From the NCBI GenBank assembly GCA_943788825.1, contig CALSRT010000006.1, positions 1-64,000 of the forward strand: a stretch of 64,000 nt of DNA, read 5' to 3'. Under the pieces are notes generated by a model, which was given only the letters and a program-made list of their open reading frames with translations, did no database searches and was not told the origin of the DNA. The stretch comes from UBA4582 sp002389265. GTDB lineage: Bacteria > Pseudomonadota > Gammaproteobacteria > Pseudomonadales > Azotimanducaceae. Below, piece after piece: positions 43,735 to 53,292 of the stretch. Both the position numbers and the translations under genes were made by a program. Each line of letters opens with the position of its first letter. The first letter of the stretch is position 1.

Positions 43735-45345
43735 ATGTCTTTGCAAGAACAGATTAGTGCTGCCCGTGAACAGTCTATGTCCGGTCTGGATGTGCCCTGG
43801 CTACTTGAGCAGTGGGCTCAGCGGCAGCCTGATAAGCCCTGTTTGATCTGGGCGCCATTTAGCGGCGAAGAACAGGTGCTCACCTATGCCGAGGTGTATA
43901 GGCAGGCTTGCAGGCTGGCGGCTGGGCTCCATCGCCGTGGTATCAAAGCTGGCGACTTCGTATTGGTCCACCTGGATAACTCCCCTGAGTTTGTCGTCAG
44001 TTGGTACGCTTGCGCCATGCTGGGGGCGGTTGCCGTGTCAACCAACACGCATTCGGTGGCTCGTGATCTAGAATATTTTGCGCAACATACGGCCGCGGTT
44101 TGTGCCATCACTCAGCCAGCGTTTGCGCGCCTGGTGAGGGATGCCTGTCCGGCACTGCAATTTGTGGTGGTCACTGATCATGATGCCGGTGAGATTGACC
44201 CGCAGTACGGTGATGTTTGCGAGGATATTCAAGGCCTGCATTACGCTGACATGTTGATGGACGAGGCTCTGCCAGGACTGGAACGCTTGTCTAGCAGAAA
44301 CCTCAGTGTTCAGTTTACATCGGGGACCACTTCGCGGCCCAAGGCGGTGCTCTGGACTCATGCGAATGGTCTGTGGGCAGGGAAAGTGTCTGCCATCCAT
44401 ATGCGGTTGCGTCGTGACGATATCACGTTGGTGTATATGCCGTTGTTTCATACCAATGCGCAAGGCTATTCCATGCTTGCTACCCACTGGTCCGGTGGCA
44501 CGATAGTCCTGCAGCCCAAGTTCTCGGCCTCGCGATTTTGGCCCCTGTGCTTGAAACATCAAGTCACCTGGGTGTCGATGATTCCCTTTGCGTTCAAAGC
44601 GTTGATGTCTCAGGCCGTGCCGCAACATCAGATGCGATTCTGGGGCGGCCCTGCGAACCTGCCGGCAGTCGGACAGCACTTTGGCGTTGATACTATTGGC
44701 TGGTGGGGCATGACTGAAACGTTGACTCACGGCATTGTCACCGATGTCGATCATCCCGGTCCCCACGGCAGTCTTGGTCGTGCTGCCCCTGAGTATGAAA
44801 TACAGATCCGTAATGCCGCGGGTCAGGTGGTGGCTGCAGAGGAAAAAGGGCTACTGTTTATCCGAGGAGTTCCTGGGGTTTCGTTGTTTAAGGAATACTA
44901 TCGCAACGACCAGGCCACCGAAGTTGCCTTTGACGCCGATGGCTGGTTTAACACTGGTGATATAGTGCGCAGCGATGCTGATGGCTGGCTATTTTTTAGT
45001 GACCGTGAGAAGGATATGCTCAAAGTGGGCGCCGAAAATGTGGCGGCCTCTGAGATCGAAAGTGTCATCATGCAAACCGGCTTGGTGGAAGAGTGCGCGG
45101 TGGTCGCGCAGAAGCATGATATGTTGGATGAGGTGCCCGTGGTGTTTGTTATTCCGAGTGCCAAGGGCTTGGGCCTGTCGGCGGAGGATTTAACTCAGGA
45201 TATCATCGGCCACTGCATGGTCAATCTGGCGGATTTCAAAGTGGTGCGAGACGTCCATATAGTGAGTTCACTACCACGCTCGACCCTTGAAAAAGTTGCC
45301 AAGAACGAGTTGCGTGCCCGGTTGCAACCGATCAAATCGTCTTAG
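43735..45345 (+). CDS. AMP-forming acid-CoA ligase
   Basis: The 536-residue ANL enzyme has the phosphate loop VQFTSGTTSRPKAVLWTH (about residues 190-208), the GWWGMTETLTHG block (about 322), a WFNTGDIVRSDADGWLFFSDREKDMLK hinge (key residues in pieces: TGDIV, DREKD) and the C-terminal catalytic lysine in LPRSTLEKVAKNEL. The general plan is that of CaiC/crotonobetaine-CoA-ligase-like and medium-chain or aryl acid ligases. It is divergent from the PAPS-reductase-like gene and convergent with the carotenoid oxygenase. It could activate an acid formed by cleavage of an apocarotenoid or stilbene, but that is only context. Confidence 0.9.
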   Translation: MSLQEQISAAREQSMSGLDVPWLLEQWAQRQPDKPCLIWAPFSGEEQVLTYAEVYRQACRLAAGLHRRGIKAGDFVLVHLDNSPEFVVSWYACAMLGAVAVSTNTHSVARDLEYFAQHTAAVCAITQPAFARLVRDACPALQFVVVTDHDAGEIDPQYGDVCEDIQGLHYADMLMDEALPGLERLSSRNLSVQFTSGTTSRPKAVLWTHANGLWAGKVSAIHMRLRRDDITLVYMPLFHTNAQGYSMLATHWSGGTIVLQPKFSASRFWPLCLKHQVTWVSMIPFAFKALMSQAVPQHQMRFWGGPANLPAVGQHFGVDTIGWWGMTETLTHGIVTDVDHPGPHGSLGRAAPEYEIQIRNAAGQVVAAEEKGLLFIRGVPGVSLFKEYYRNDQATEVAFDADGWFNTGDIVRSDADGWLFFSDREKDMLKVGAENVAASEIESVIMQTGLVEECAVVAQKHDMLDEVPVVFVIPSAKGLGLSAEDLTQDIIGHCMVNLADFKVVRDVHIVSSLPRSTLEKVAKNELRARLQPIKSS

Positions 45346-45382
45346 CAAGGGCCAAGCAAGATAGTAACGCTACCCCGGTGGT

Positions 45383-45411
45383 GGCAATGAATCAGTAGCT
45401 GATTCATCGCC
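45383..45411. terminator. Hairpin between convergent genes
   Basis: Arms 45383-45394 and 45400-45411 pair at 11 of 12 positions around a five-base loop, in the 70 bases between two convergent genes. No T run is present on either strand, so it may be a bidirectional terminator of weak type or an RNA-stabilising stem. Confidence 0.5.
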
Positions 45412-45416
45412 AGGCA

Positions 45417-46826
45417 TCACTGTCCCGGCCGCCAGTTACCGTGAAAACCTAAGGGCATCCGGTGATCGAGATAGGCGGTCGCGAGTGGGCCGGCTGCAAC
45501 ATTCTCGGCATCCAGAACGATAAGATGACTCTTGTCGATGGTGGCGTCATAAACGTTCGCCAATAAATATCCAGTGCCTTCCGGTGCGTCGTCAGCGCGA
45601 GGCACGAAGACCGCTTCCGATGGGGTCATGTGCGCACCAAGATCGAGTGTTTGGCGTTGCCCGGTGTGATGGTCGACTCGTGCGATAGCATTCAATGATG
45701 AAGGTTTGCTGGCGCTGGCGCCGGCACACAACATGTAGCCATAGCGGTACGCAAGGCCGCTGTGGCGTTCATCCAGCCGCCCAAACTCACAGGCGACATC
45801 GTCCAGTTGCTCGACCTTGTAGCTGTTGGTCGGCTGATCCAGGTCAAAGTGCCAGCGAGTGAGTTTTGCCAGCGCTTTGGCAGGGTCAGATTTTGAGCCG
45901 TCAGCATTGGGAAATAGGGGTGCTGCGCCATACTGAGATACGTCACAGGTAATCTTGTTGCCCACATTGAAAGCATTCATCGGGTGGAATACATAGGACG
46001 GATCACCTTCAAACCAGCGTATATCCTCGACGCTGCCACTACGGGGCATAATGCCGATCATATTCTGCTTGTCAGGCTCCCAGGCAAAGGGTGGTTTACC
46101 CTGCATGGCGCGATCCAGCGACGCCGTGAGCGGCATGATGGGAAATAATACGAAGTCGCGGGTGACAATAAAGTCATGCACCATGGCGCCATAGGGCGCA
46201 TCGAAAAATGCTGAAGTAGTGAGTTCACCATGCCGGTTCACCACGTGATAGGACATCTTGTTAGATAGCATGCCGTCGACACTGTAGCCGAAGAAAATCA
46301 TTTCACCGGTTTCAGGATCCATCTTCGGGTGTGCCGTCATAGGCCCGACCAGTGTGTTACCAAAGGTCCAAGGGCCCTTAGATTCGAGGCTGGTGGGATC
46401 CAGCTCAAAAGGCGCATGAGCCTCTTCTAGCGCCAGGAGTTTACCGCCGTGCCAGACGATGTTGGTGTTCGCCAGGCCGTTGGTGGCCAAACCCTGCACT
46501 GACTCATCTGTGTCCAGAGGATTCATGCCGCTGAACAGACCGCGACCGGCAGCATGCTCCAGCTCCCACTTGGTGGTTTTGACCCAGCGGTTCTTGTAGG
46601 CTACCCGGCCATTCTCAATGTGAAAAGCGTGAATCATGCCGTCACCTGCAAACCAGTGATAGTCGCCCCTGGGCGCGTATTGTGGGTTGGGGCCATTGCG
46701 ATAAAAAGTGCCGTACAAGTCTGCAGGCAACTCGCCCTTGATCACCAGATCCGGTGCGTCACATTCAAACTGAATGGGTTGGTAAGCGCCTTGTAAGTTC
46801 GGATGTTTAGGGAGTGGGCTCGCCAT
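45417..46826 (-). CDS. Carotenoid cleavage dioxygenase family protein
   Basis: The 469-residue beta-propeller oxygenase has FYRNGPNPQY near residue 42 and the four iron-binding histidines in their usual contexts: MTAHPKMDPETGEM (about 165), MVHDFIVTRDFVLFP (about 215), YVFHPMNAFNVG (about 280) and the C-terminal GFHGNW (about 463). It would cleave a C=C double bond in a carotenoid, apocarotenoid or stilbene (lignostilbene-type) with O2 and Fe(II). Substrate cannot be told from sequence. Its nearest neighbour by convergence is an acid-CoA ligase. Confidence 0.92.
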   Translation of the reverse strand: MASPLPKHPNLQGAYQPIQFECDAPDLVIKGELPADLYGTFYRNGPNPQYAPRGDYHWFAGDGMIHAFHIENGRVAYKNRWVKTTKWELEHAAGRGLFSGMNPLDTDESVQGLATNGLANTNIVWHGGKLLALEEAHAPFELDPTSLESKGPWTFGNTLVGPMTAHPKMDPETGEMIFFGYSVDGMLSNKMSYHVVNRHGELTTSAFFDAPYGAMVHDFIVTRDFVLFPIMPLTASLDRAMQGKPPFAWEPDKQNMIGIMPRSGSVEDIRWFEGDPSYVFHPMNAFNVGNKITCDVSQYGAAPLFPNADGSKSDPAKALAKLTRWHFDLDQPTNSYKVEQLDDVACEFGRLDERHSGLAYRYGYMLCAGASASKPSSLNAIARVDHHTGQRQTLDLGAHMTPSEAVFVPRADDAPEGTGYLLANVYDATIDKSHLIVLDAENVAAGPLATAYLDHRMPLGFHGNWRPGQ

Positions 46827-46910
46827 GTTGAGGTATCCAGAATAAGAGGAAGTGGTGTTAACTTAGCAAACTGCAGCCAGTAGGTGAAGGTTCAATCCTT
46901 GGAGCGCACA

Positions 46911-48776
46911 TTAGACCTTGTCTTGTTTGATGGCGTCGATGACGTCAGCAAATTTTTGTCGATTCACCTCGCTCAAGGATGCCAGCATCTCATGGGCCTT
47001 GAGCAGGCGCTGCTGACTAGTGCGAATATCGGTTGCGGGAATGGCAAGGGGCTTGCGATCTGCTGGAATGGGTTTGACGTTGCGGGCTAGATGGTCCAGC
47101 ACGGCTTCCATACTCACTTCTTGAAAGGCACTGACAAGACTTCTCGAGGCGCGTTGTATGGAGGCTTGTAAACCGGCGGTATCAAATCGAATGATCACTT
47201 CATGTAGGGTGCCCAGCAGGGTGCTGTCGAGATACTCACAGTCACCCAAGTCGATCAGGAGCGACCTTCGAGCGTCTATGGCCTCTATGGCGGCGGCCAG
47301 CAGCGCCTCGCCCAGGACCCAAGTGATACGTCCGGAGAGGCAAATAAGGGTTTCTGAATCGATCTCAGTTTGAGTGATGACCGCAGGTTTTTCGGACTCG
47401 ATTTTTTTGATGGCATCGGACTCGCCAATCTCAATGAAACGACTCTTGCCCGGCCCCGCTTCCAGCAGCAACAGGGTCGTATCATCGCGTTCCTGACGTT
47501 CGATACCCTTGGCGATGTCAAAAAATGTCAGGCGCAAGGCGTCATCATTACCCCGGTGTGCCCGCAAAGTTCGATCCAGCTCTTCTGGCGTTGGCGGCTG
47601 GTCTCCACCCAGATCAAAGACTCCGTCAGTCATCATCAGAACTTGGTCGCCCGGCAGAATCATCCGGCGGCATTCATCGAATACGGCGGTTTCAAATAAT
47701 CCAAGCGCGGGTCCCGTGGCAGGCAAAACTTCCATGCCATCACCGGCGCGCAGCAATAGTGCGGGTGTGTGTCCGGCAGAAGCAAAGACGAGTTCGCTGG
47801 TGGTTAGATTGAGCAGGCACACTGCAGCTGTGACAAAGGTGCCTGGAACGCTGAGATCGCCGTGCAGCGCATTATTCATGCGGCGCAGGGCCTCTCCCGG
47901 TGAATAAGGCTCAAGGGTCACTTCATCTTGCAGGTGCAATCGATGCTTGAACATAACCGCTAACATGGCGGCACTGACACCGTGACCTGCCGCGTCAGCG
48001 ATGACCAGTGCCAAATGATGTTCGCCCACAAGCTTAACGTCGTATAGATCGCCACCAACAATATGTCCACATCGATAGAGTGCCTGCAGATGGTAATCTC
48101 GCATTCGGGGCGGGACTTCGGGTAACAATGAGTGCTGAATGATTTCAGCTCGATGTAGATCGCGCTCGATAATGTCAGCTTGGCCTTCCAAGGTATCGCA
48201 CAGATCTGCCAGTTGGTTGCGGGAAGCTTCCAGGGAATCGTGGGAGCTTTGTAATTCCAGGCCGCTGGACTCCAGTTTTTTGATCGTCAGTCGCAGTTCC
48301 AGTTGGGCAATAACCTGACGGGACAAGGCCCGTAACGCCTCCGCTTGCGCATCTGTGAGCTTGCGCGGGGTTTTGTCAATGACACATAAGGTGCCCAAAG
48401 CATGCCCGTCACTGGTAACGAGTGGCGCGCCAGCATAGAACCGTACTTTCGGGTCAGAAAGCACGAGGGGATTGTCGGCGAAACGTTGATCTAAGGTCGC
48501 ATCCTCCACCACCAGCAACTCGTTTGGGTTGAGGATGGCGTGGGCGCAAAAGGCCAGGTCTCTGGGTGTCTCGGTGGCGTCTAGGCCAACTCGGGATTTA
48601 AACCATTGCCGAGACTCGTCCACCAGACTCATTAGGGCGACGGGCGTGCCGCAAATGTGGGACGCGATATTGGTGATATCGTCGTACGCCTGCTCGGGCA
48701 GCGTATCGAGGATGTCGAATTCTTGGAGCGCCAGCAATCGCGTTTTCTCATCTGGCGGTAGTGTTGCGCTTTCCAA
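46911..48776 (-). CDS. GAF-PP2C-STAS signalling protein (SpoIIE/RsbU-type phosphatase)
   Basis: The 621-residue cytoplasmic protein has four parts. A GAF domain covers about residues 15-160 (CGTPVALMSLVDESRQWFKS, AGAPLVTSDGHALGTLCVID). A coiled coil follows (160-210). The PP2C phosphatase domain covers about 210-440, with acidic metal ligands in GGDLYDV (D243), VIADAAGHG (D261), MMTDGVFD (D384) and DDTT (431-432). A STAS-like domain covers about 475-575, with LIDLGDCEYLDSTLLGTL; Ser518/Thr519 sit where anti-anti-sigma factors are phosphorylated. The PP2C domain probably dephosphorylates a STAS protein, here perhaps its own C-terminal domain. No separate RsbW-type kinase gene is adjacent. Confidence 0.9.
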   Translation of the reverse strand: MESATLPPDEKTRLLALQEFDILDTLPEQAYDDITNIASHICGTPVALMSLVDESRQWFKSRVGLDATETPRDLAFCAHAILNPNELLVVEDATLDQRFADNPLVLSDPKVRFYAGAPLVTSDGHALGTLCVIDKTPRKLTDAQAEALRALSRQVIAQLELRLTIKKLESSGLELQSSHDSLEASRNQLADLCDTLEGQADIIERDLHRAEIIQHSLLPEVPPRMRDYHLQALYRCGHIVGGDLYDVKLVGEHHLALVIADAAGHGVSAAMLAVMFKHRLHLQDEVTLEPYSPGEALRRMNNALHGDLSVPGTFVTAAVCLLNLTTSELVFASAGHTPALLLRAGDGMEVLPATGPALGLFETAVFDECRRMILPGDQVLMMTDGVFDLGGDQPPTPEELDRTLRAHRGNDDALRLTFFDIAKGIERQERDDTTLLLLEAGPGKSRFIEIGESDAIKKIESEKPAVITQTEIDSETLICLSGRITWVLGEALLAAAIEAIDARRSLLIDLGDCEYLDSTLLGTLHEVIIRFDTAGLQASIQRASRSLVSAFQEVSMEAVLDHLARNVKPIPADRKPLAIPATDIRTSQQRLLKAHEMLASLSEVNRQKFADVIDAIKQDKV

Positions 48777-49014
48777 CTAACCCTCCTGATAGGAACCCTG
48801 ATACGTCCTATCTGGGGCTGAGTTTAAATCGGTAAGGTCGCGATAGGAAGGGTGAATTTAGGACACTGCTTGGCCCAGTTTTCAGCGTTTTTCATGCCAT
48901 CTGTTGGCGATATGCTCATTCCGGCCGAATAAAGTCTTGTCCCGTTAATGAAAAGTTTTTACTCTGGATCGGCGACTTAACCTGTCAGTCAATGAACGCC
49001 AGTGGATACCGCCT

Positions 49015-50580
49015 ATGAGCCCGATGCCGCAACCCAATATTCTAATTATTATGACAGACCAGCACCGCCCCGATCATACGGGTTTCGGTGGTAACCGGGT
49101 TGTGCAGACGCCGCATCTCGATGCTCTGGCAAAGAAGTCCATGCGGTTTGATCAAGCGCATGTCGCCAATCCCATCTGCATGCCTAACCGTTCGTCGATC
49201 TTCACCAGCCGAATGCCCTCATTACACGGTACGCGCTATAACGGCATTGCGCTGGACTGGCGGGTCGAAACCTTTCCCCGGATCTTTAAGAACGCCGGTT
49301 ACCACACCGCCCATCTAGGTAAATGTCATCTGCAAAATATGAATGTGATGGCCTCAGTGGCGAAACGCCAGACTGACCAGATGGCGCCGGGAGATGCGAT
49401 CAATTTTTCTCATTACCCGCCAGGATGGGATGATTATGAGAATCTAGCGCGGCATAAGCAAGAGCGGGTGCAGATGCCGCTGGACTACTATGGCTTCACG
49501 GAAGTTGATTTGGTCGTCGCCCATTCTGACCAGTGTGGTGGGCATTATTATCAATGGCTGCTGGATCAGGGTGTTGATCCGACCACGATCCAGGGCGAAA
49601 CGGGGGCCTGGCCCTATGACTCTCCCTCGCACATGACTCGGCGCACCCGCACGCCGGTGGAACTCTATCCCACGCATTATATTACGGAGGTGGCCTCAAG
49701 TTTTTTACAGACTCGGGCCAAGCAGCCTGACACACCTTTTTTGGCGGTCGTGTCATACCCTGACCCGCACCATCCATTTACCCCGCCGGGTAAGTACTTC
49801 GATATGTATTCACCGGCTGATTTCAGCCTGCCCGACACTTATCGAGATACGCATACACATTCTGCGCCCCACTATCAAAAGGCTATTAAGCAGGGCCCGA
49901 GCGGGTTACGCCGTGGGGTCAATATGTTTGCGCCGACGGAGAGCGAACTCCGCGAGATGGGGGCCAAAGAATATGGCATGATTTCCATGATCGATGACAG
50001 CATTGGCGCTATTGTCGGTCAGCTAGAGAGTCTTGGTTTAAGTGAAAATACTATTGTCGTATTTACCAGTGATCATGGCGATATGTTCGGCGACCATGGC
50101 GTTATGCTCAAAGGCGGCATGCATTATGCGGGGTGCACCCGGGTGCCATTGTTAGTACATGTGCCAGGTAACCAGCCTGGCAGCACTGGCGGCCTGGTAT
50201 CTTCTTTGGATCTGGGTCCGACGTTGCTGGCACAAGCTGGGTTGTCTGCTGTTTATGGTATGCAGGGCATTGATGCAACACCACTGTTGACCGACAGTAC
50301 CGCGACAATCAGGGATGAAATCTTTATTGAAGAGGATCAGTTAAACGACATACTGCAGGTGGGTACGCCGCTGCGTATGCGCACCGTGATTACTGAGGAC
50401 ACGCGATTAACTGTCTACCAGGGTTATGACGGTATTGAGTTGTTTGATCTACGAGAGGATCCAAACGAAATGCATAATCGGGTGGATGATAAGGTGCTGC
50501 AGGCGCAGATGACTGAGAGACTTATGCGCACCCTGATGGAGACTAATGACCTGTCGCCGAAACCTACTGCCTTTGCCTGA
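49015..50580 (+). CDS. Sulfatase (arylsulfatase/choline-sulfatase family)
   Basis: The 521-residue protein opens with NILIIMTDQHRPDHTG (metal ligands about residues 13-17). It has the formylglycine motif CMPNRSS (C-x-P-x-R, cysteine at about 61) and FTSDHGDMFGDHGVMLKGGMHY with the second Asp-His pair (about 345-360). The cysteine must be converted to formylglycine by a maturation enzyme that is not in the window. There is no obvious signal peptide, so it acts in the cytoplasm, as choline sulfatases do. The substrate is a sulfate ester. It is followed after 35 bases by an SDR, probably on the same transcript. Met4 is an alternative start. Confidence 0.93.
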   Translation: MSPMPQPNILIIMTDQHRPDHTGFGGNRVVQTPHLDALAKKSMRFDQAHVANPICMPNRSSIFTSRMPSLHGTRYNGIALDWRVETFPRIFKNAGYHTAHLGKCHLQNMNVMASVAKRQTDQMAPGDAINFSHYPPGWDDYENLARHKQERVQMPLDYYGFTEVDLVVAHSDQCGGHYYQWLLDQGVDPTTIQGETGAWPYDSPSHMTRRTRTPVELYPTHYITEVASSFLQTRAKQPDTPFLAVVSYPDPHHPFTPPGKYFDMYSPADFSLPDTYRDTHTHSAPHYQKAIKQGPSGLRRGVNMFAPTESELREMGAKEYGMISMIDDSIGAIVGQLESLGLSENTIVVFTSDHGDMFGDHGVMLKGGMHYAGCTRVPLLVHVPGNQPGSTGGLVSSLDLGPTLLAQAGLSAVYGMQGIDATPLLTDSTATIRDEIFIEEDQLNDILQVGTPLRMRTVITEDTRLTVYQGYDGIELFDLREDPNEMHNRVDDKVLQAQMTERLMRTLMETNDLSPKPTAFA

Positions 50581-50621
50581 GGAAATGTCTGAAGAATTGC
50601 GTTAGGAGATGTCTGATGAAT
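50581..50621. repeat. Direct repeat around the SDR ribosome-binding site
   Basis: GGAAATGTCTGAAGAAT at 50581-50597 is repeated as GGAGATGTCTGATGAAT at 50605-50621 (two mismatches, 24-base period). The second copy supplies GGAGATG just before the SDR start ATG at 50616. The first begins right after the sulfatase stop. Confidence 0.8.
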
Positions 50622-51449
50622 GAATTAGCTGGAAAAGTCGCTTTTGTCACTGGGGCTGCGAGTGGTATTGGTCTGGGTATGGTGAAAGCTTTTCTGCGTC
50701 AGGGCATGCAGGTGATGATGGCGGATATCGAGGAAGCGGCGTTACAACAGGCAGTTATAGACCTTGAATCGAACGCGGTGTCGAGTGTGTTGTGTGATGT
50801 CAGCACTCGTGATTCAGTGTTAGCGGCGGCGGATAAAACCCTTGCCGAGTTCCGTAAGGTACATATTGTTTGTAACAACGCGGGCGTCTCTACCGGCGGC
50901 CTAATCGATGAGTGCGATGAAGGTGACTGGCAGTGGAGTCTTGGAGTGAATCTGATGGGTGTTGTCCATGGTTGTCAGGCCTTTATTCCCCATATCAAGT
51001 CTCAGGGTGAGGGTGGGCATATCGTTAATACCGCTTCGATGGCCGGGTTGTTAGGTCGCAACCCGGGCTGGACGACTTACAACGCGACAAAATATGCGGT
51101 GGTAGGCTTAACAGAATCCTTGTACGAAGAGGGTCGTCTTGGTGGTTTTGGTGCCTCTGTGCTCTGCCCAGGTGCCGTCCGAACTCGCATTTATGAAGCG
51201 CCTCGGAATCGCCCCGATCGGTTTGGGCCACAAGTGTCGAAGCCTGCTTATACAGATATTTCAAGGGATATTGAGCAAGGGCTTGCCCCGGATATCGTCG
51301 GCGAACTGGTGGTCGAGGCGATCAAAGCAAAGCGCCTGCATATCCTCACCGATCCCCGATTTTCGAGATTGGTTGATAAGCGCTTTGCGCGCCTTGCTGC
51401 AGATTTCGAGTGGGCTGCGAACAGTGCTGCGCTTAATCGAGAAGCTTAA
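50616..51449 (+). CDS. Short-chain dehydrogenase/reductase
   Basis: The 277-residue classical SDR has GAASGIGLGMV (about residues 12-22), MADIEEA (NAD-type), NNAGVSTGG (about 88-96), the serine in NTASMAGLL and YNATKYAV (Tyr about 154, Lys 158). The C-terminal region after the catalytic helix (PGAVRTRIYEAPRNRPDRFGP) suits a bulky substrate. It follows a sulfatase at 35 bases; oxidation of the alcohol released by desulfation is a reasonable guess. The stop codon lies in the first unit of a 13-base tandem repeat. Confidence 0.9.
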   Translation: MNELAGKVAFVTGAASGIGLGMVKAFLRQGMQVMMADIEEAALQQAVIDLESNAVSSVLCDVSTRDSVLAAADKTLAEFRKVHIVCNNAGVSTGGLIDECDEGDWQWSLGVNLMGVVHGCQAFIPHIKSQGEGGHIVNTASMAGLLGRNPGWTTYNATKYAVVGLTESLYEEGRLGGFGASVLCPGAVRTRIYEAPRNRPDRFGPQVSKPAYTDISRDIEQGLAPDIVGELVVEAIKAKRLHILTDPRFSRLVDKRFARLAADFEWAANSAALNREA

Positions 51450-51492
51450 ATTAGAAGCTTGAGTTCGAAGCTTGAGTTAGAAGCTGAACGTA
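51441..51492. repeat. Four tandem copies of a 13-base unit
   Basis: Units GAAGCTTAAATTA, GAAGCTTGAGTTC, GAAGCTTGAGTTA and GAAGCTGAACGTA start at 51441, 51454, 51467 and 51480. The first contains the last two sense codons and stop of the SDR, so the array straddles the gene end. Confidence 0.9.
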
Positions 51493-51498
51493 ATCGGT

Positions 51499-52751
51499 TT
51501 AAACAGCTGGCAAGTGGAAGCGCACTCTTGCCATCTTGACTTGGCTGCCCGCGCTGATATCGGTCCAGGTGACATAAATGTCGTTGCCCTGGCTTGTGAT
51601 CACCGGAAAGCCGCTGCGTCTTGATGATTGTGTGCCGGCCACTTCGGTATCTGCCAGCAACTTGCCCGCCTGACTATAGAGTGCAACCTTGAGTGCGGCG
51701 TCTTTGCCATTGGTGTGCAACCAGCTGATGGCGATATCGCCAGAATCTAGAATCGCCATGCTGACACGGCCGTTGGTAGCGCCTTGATCTACCAGTATGG
51801 GCGTGCCAAATGCCGCGCCGTCATTGTTTGATATGGCTAACTGTACTTTAGGTTGATCGTCCTTGGCGGTGAACCAAACCACTGCGGTTAGATGACCCTG
51901 TGCCGCGACGGCAGGACCATTTACTGGACACCCTGCAACCTCCCAGTGATCGTTAGATACCGCTAAAGGCTCGGTCCAGCGACTGTCGTCAAAGCGGGTG
52001 ATATAGATATCTCTGATTTCCTGCTCAGTGCGATCGCGGTAAACTACCACCGGCCCCCTGGCGGTCATGGCACTACTGGTGTTGCAGCAATCGCAGGTGA
52101 GGCCGTCGAGTTCCCATTCTTCCAAGGTTTCGCCATGACGGTCAAATACAGCGGCTCGCAGGGTCATACCACCGGCCATGGCATGTTCATCTTTATCGGC
52201 GTCGGGATGGGACATCGCGGGTTTGGTGTTTCTGCCATCTAACCATGTCATAAAGGAGCGACCTTCGCCTAAAGGCAACATGCTCACAAAACCATGCTCG
52301 GCGCTGACCCCGTCCTTGTGAATGATGACAGGCTGACCCCAAATGTGTTTTTCCTGATCAAAAAACACGGCGTTGATATCATAATCGTAGGTACCCTCGG
52401 CACTCTTTTGCAGCCAGTGCGCCACCATGCCTGTGTCAGTGACAGCCAAAAACGGAAAGTCGGCCCAATTGACAAACCAGTCGTTGCCTTGCTGAATCAG
52501 ATGGGCTGGACTCCAGTTGGCATCAGTCAGGGGTGGCATAGTATAAGGCACTGTTGTCGTCTTTTGACGCGACCCAGGAAAGGTGCACATTACCCTTCGC
52601 ATCAGTGATTACGCGGGAGAGGCTGGTTTGGTCGGTCACCGGGTGGCGTCAACATTGACACCTGGATGTTCTGAGCTTGGGTTTTAAGGCTCATCAGCAG
52701 CGTGCCAATTAACAGGAATTGCAGCAAGTTTTTGATCACATTAGGTCGCAT
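51499..52751 (-). pseudogene. Secreted repeat (sialidase-like propeller) protein, two frameshifts
   Basis: Three frames join into one sensible protein. The first, from 52751, gives a signal peptide (MRPNVIKNLLQFLLIGTLLM...) and QNIQVSMLTPPGD. The second gives VITDAKGNVHLSWVASKDDNSALYYAT. The third, from about 52545 to 51499, gives repeated blades such as GNDWFVNWADF, LTAVVWFTAKDDQPKVQLAISNNDGAAF and GNDIYVTWTDIS, the strand pattern of BNR/sialidase-like propellers. A conserved CDCCNTSSA cysteine cluster lies in the middle. Each junction falls at a short C run (near 52611 and 52546), and removing one C from each restores the frame, so these may be base-calling errors. If real, the gene is inactive. 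Function unknown. Confidence 0.7.
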
Positions 52752-52824
52752 CGATTGATTGTCTCTTACGCTTGAATAGTGGCTCCGTCATCCAAGTTGT
52801 GGGTCACGAGAGATTATTGATTGG

Positions 52825-53292
52825 TCAGTGGGGGATAGCTAATTTAGTCAATATTGTGTAAACCGAAGCCTTGGTTTGGATACCCACGAGCTTAGTTAAC
52901 ATCTCATTGGTCGGCGACAAAATGTAGGTCGTTGGCAGAGCAGTGGGTGGCGACAGGCCAAGAGCCTCGACTTCACTCAAGGTCAGTGTTGGGAACTCGA
53001 TACCCAAGCGCCGAGCCAAACGCAGTGTGGTTTGTCGGTCATCCTCGTCGAAATTGACACCCAGTACCTGAACGTTTGAGGCGGCCAGTTCAGCAAACAG
53101 AAGATTCAGTTCCGGGATTTCAATTCGACAGGGTGCGCAGGTGGTAGACCAATAATTGACAATCTTCCAGGGTGCTGGCGTTTGGCTAGGCGTGGGCTCA
53201 GTGCCAAGCGCGTTGAGTCCAGGCAAGCTGACGCCGGCAACCAGCAAGGCCATTATGGTATAACGTAGTGGGCTCAATTTAAGCGGCTCCAA
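52825..53292 (-). CDS. TlpA/ResA-type thioredoxin-fold protein
   Basis: The 155-residue protein has an N-terminal hydrophobic segment (about residues 11-28) that acts as a signal or anchor. A thioredoxin fold follows, with active site WSTTCAPCRIEIPELN (cysteines about 52 and 55) and the cis-proline segment ALPTTYIL near residue 118. The fold and periplasmic location suit disulfide reduction, for example of apocytochrome c or another secreted protein. The start lies within the last codons of the DUF2956 gene upstream (14-base overlap), so the two are translationally coupled. Confidence 0.88.
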   Translation of the reverse strand: MEPLKLSPLRYTIMALLVAGVSLPGLNALGTEPTPSQTPAPWKIVNYWSTTCAPCRIEIPELNLLFAELAASNVQVLGVNFDEDDRQTTLRLARRLGIEFPTLTLSEVEALGLSPPTALPTTYILSPTNEMLTKLVGIQTKASVYTILTKLAIPH

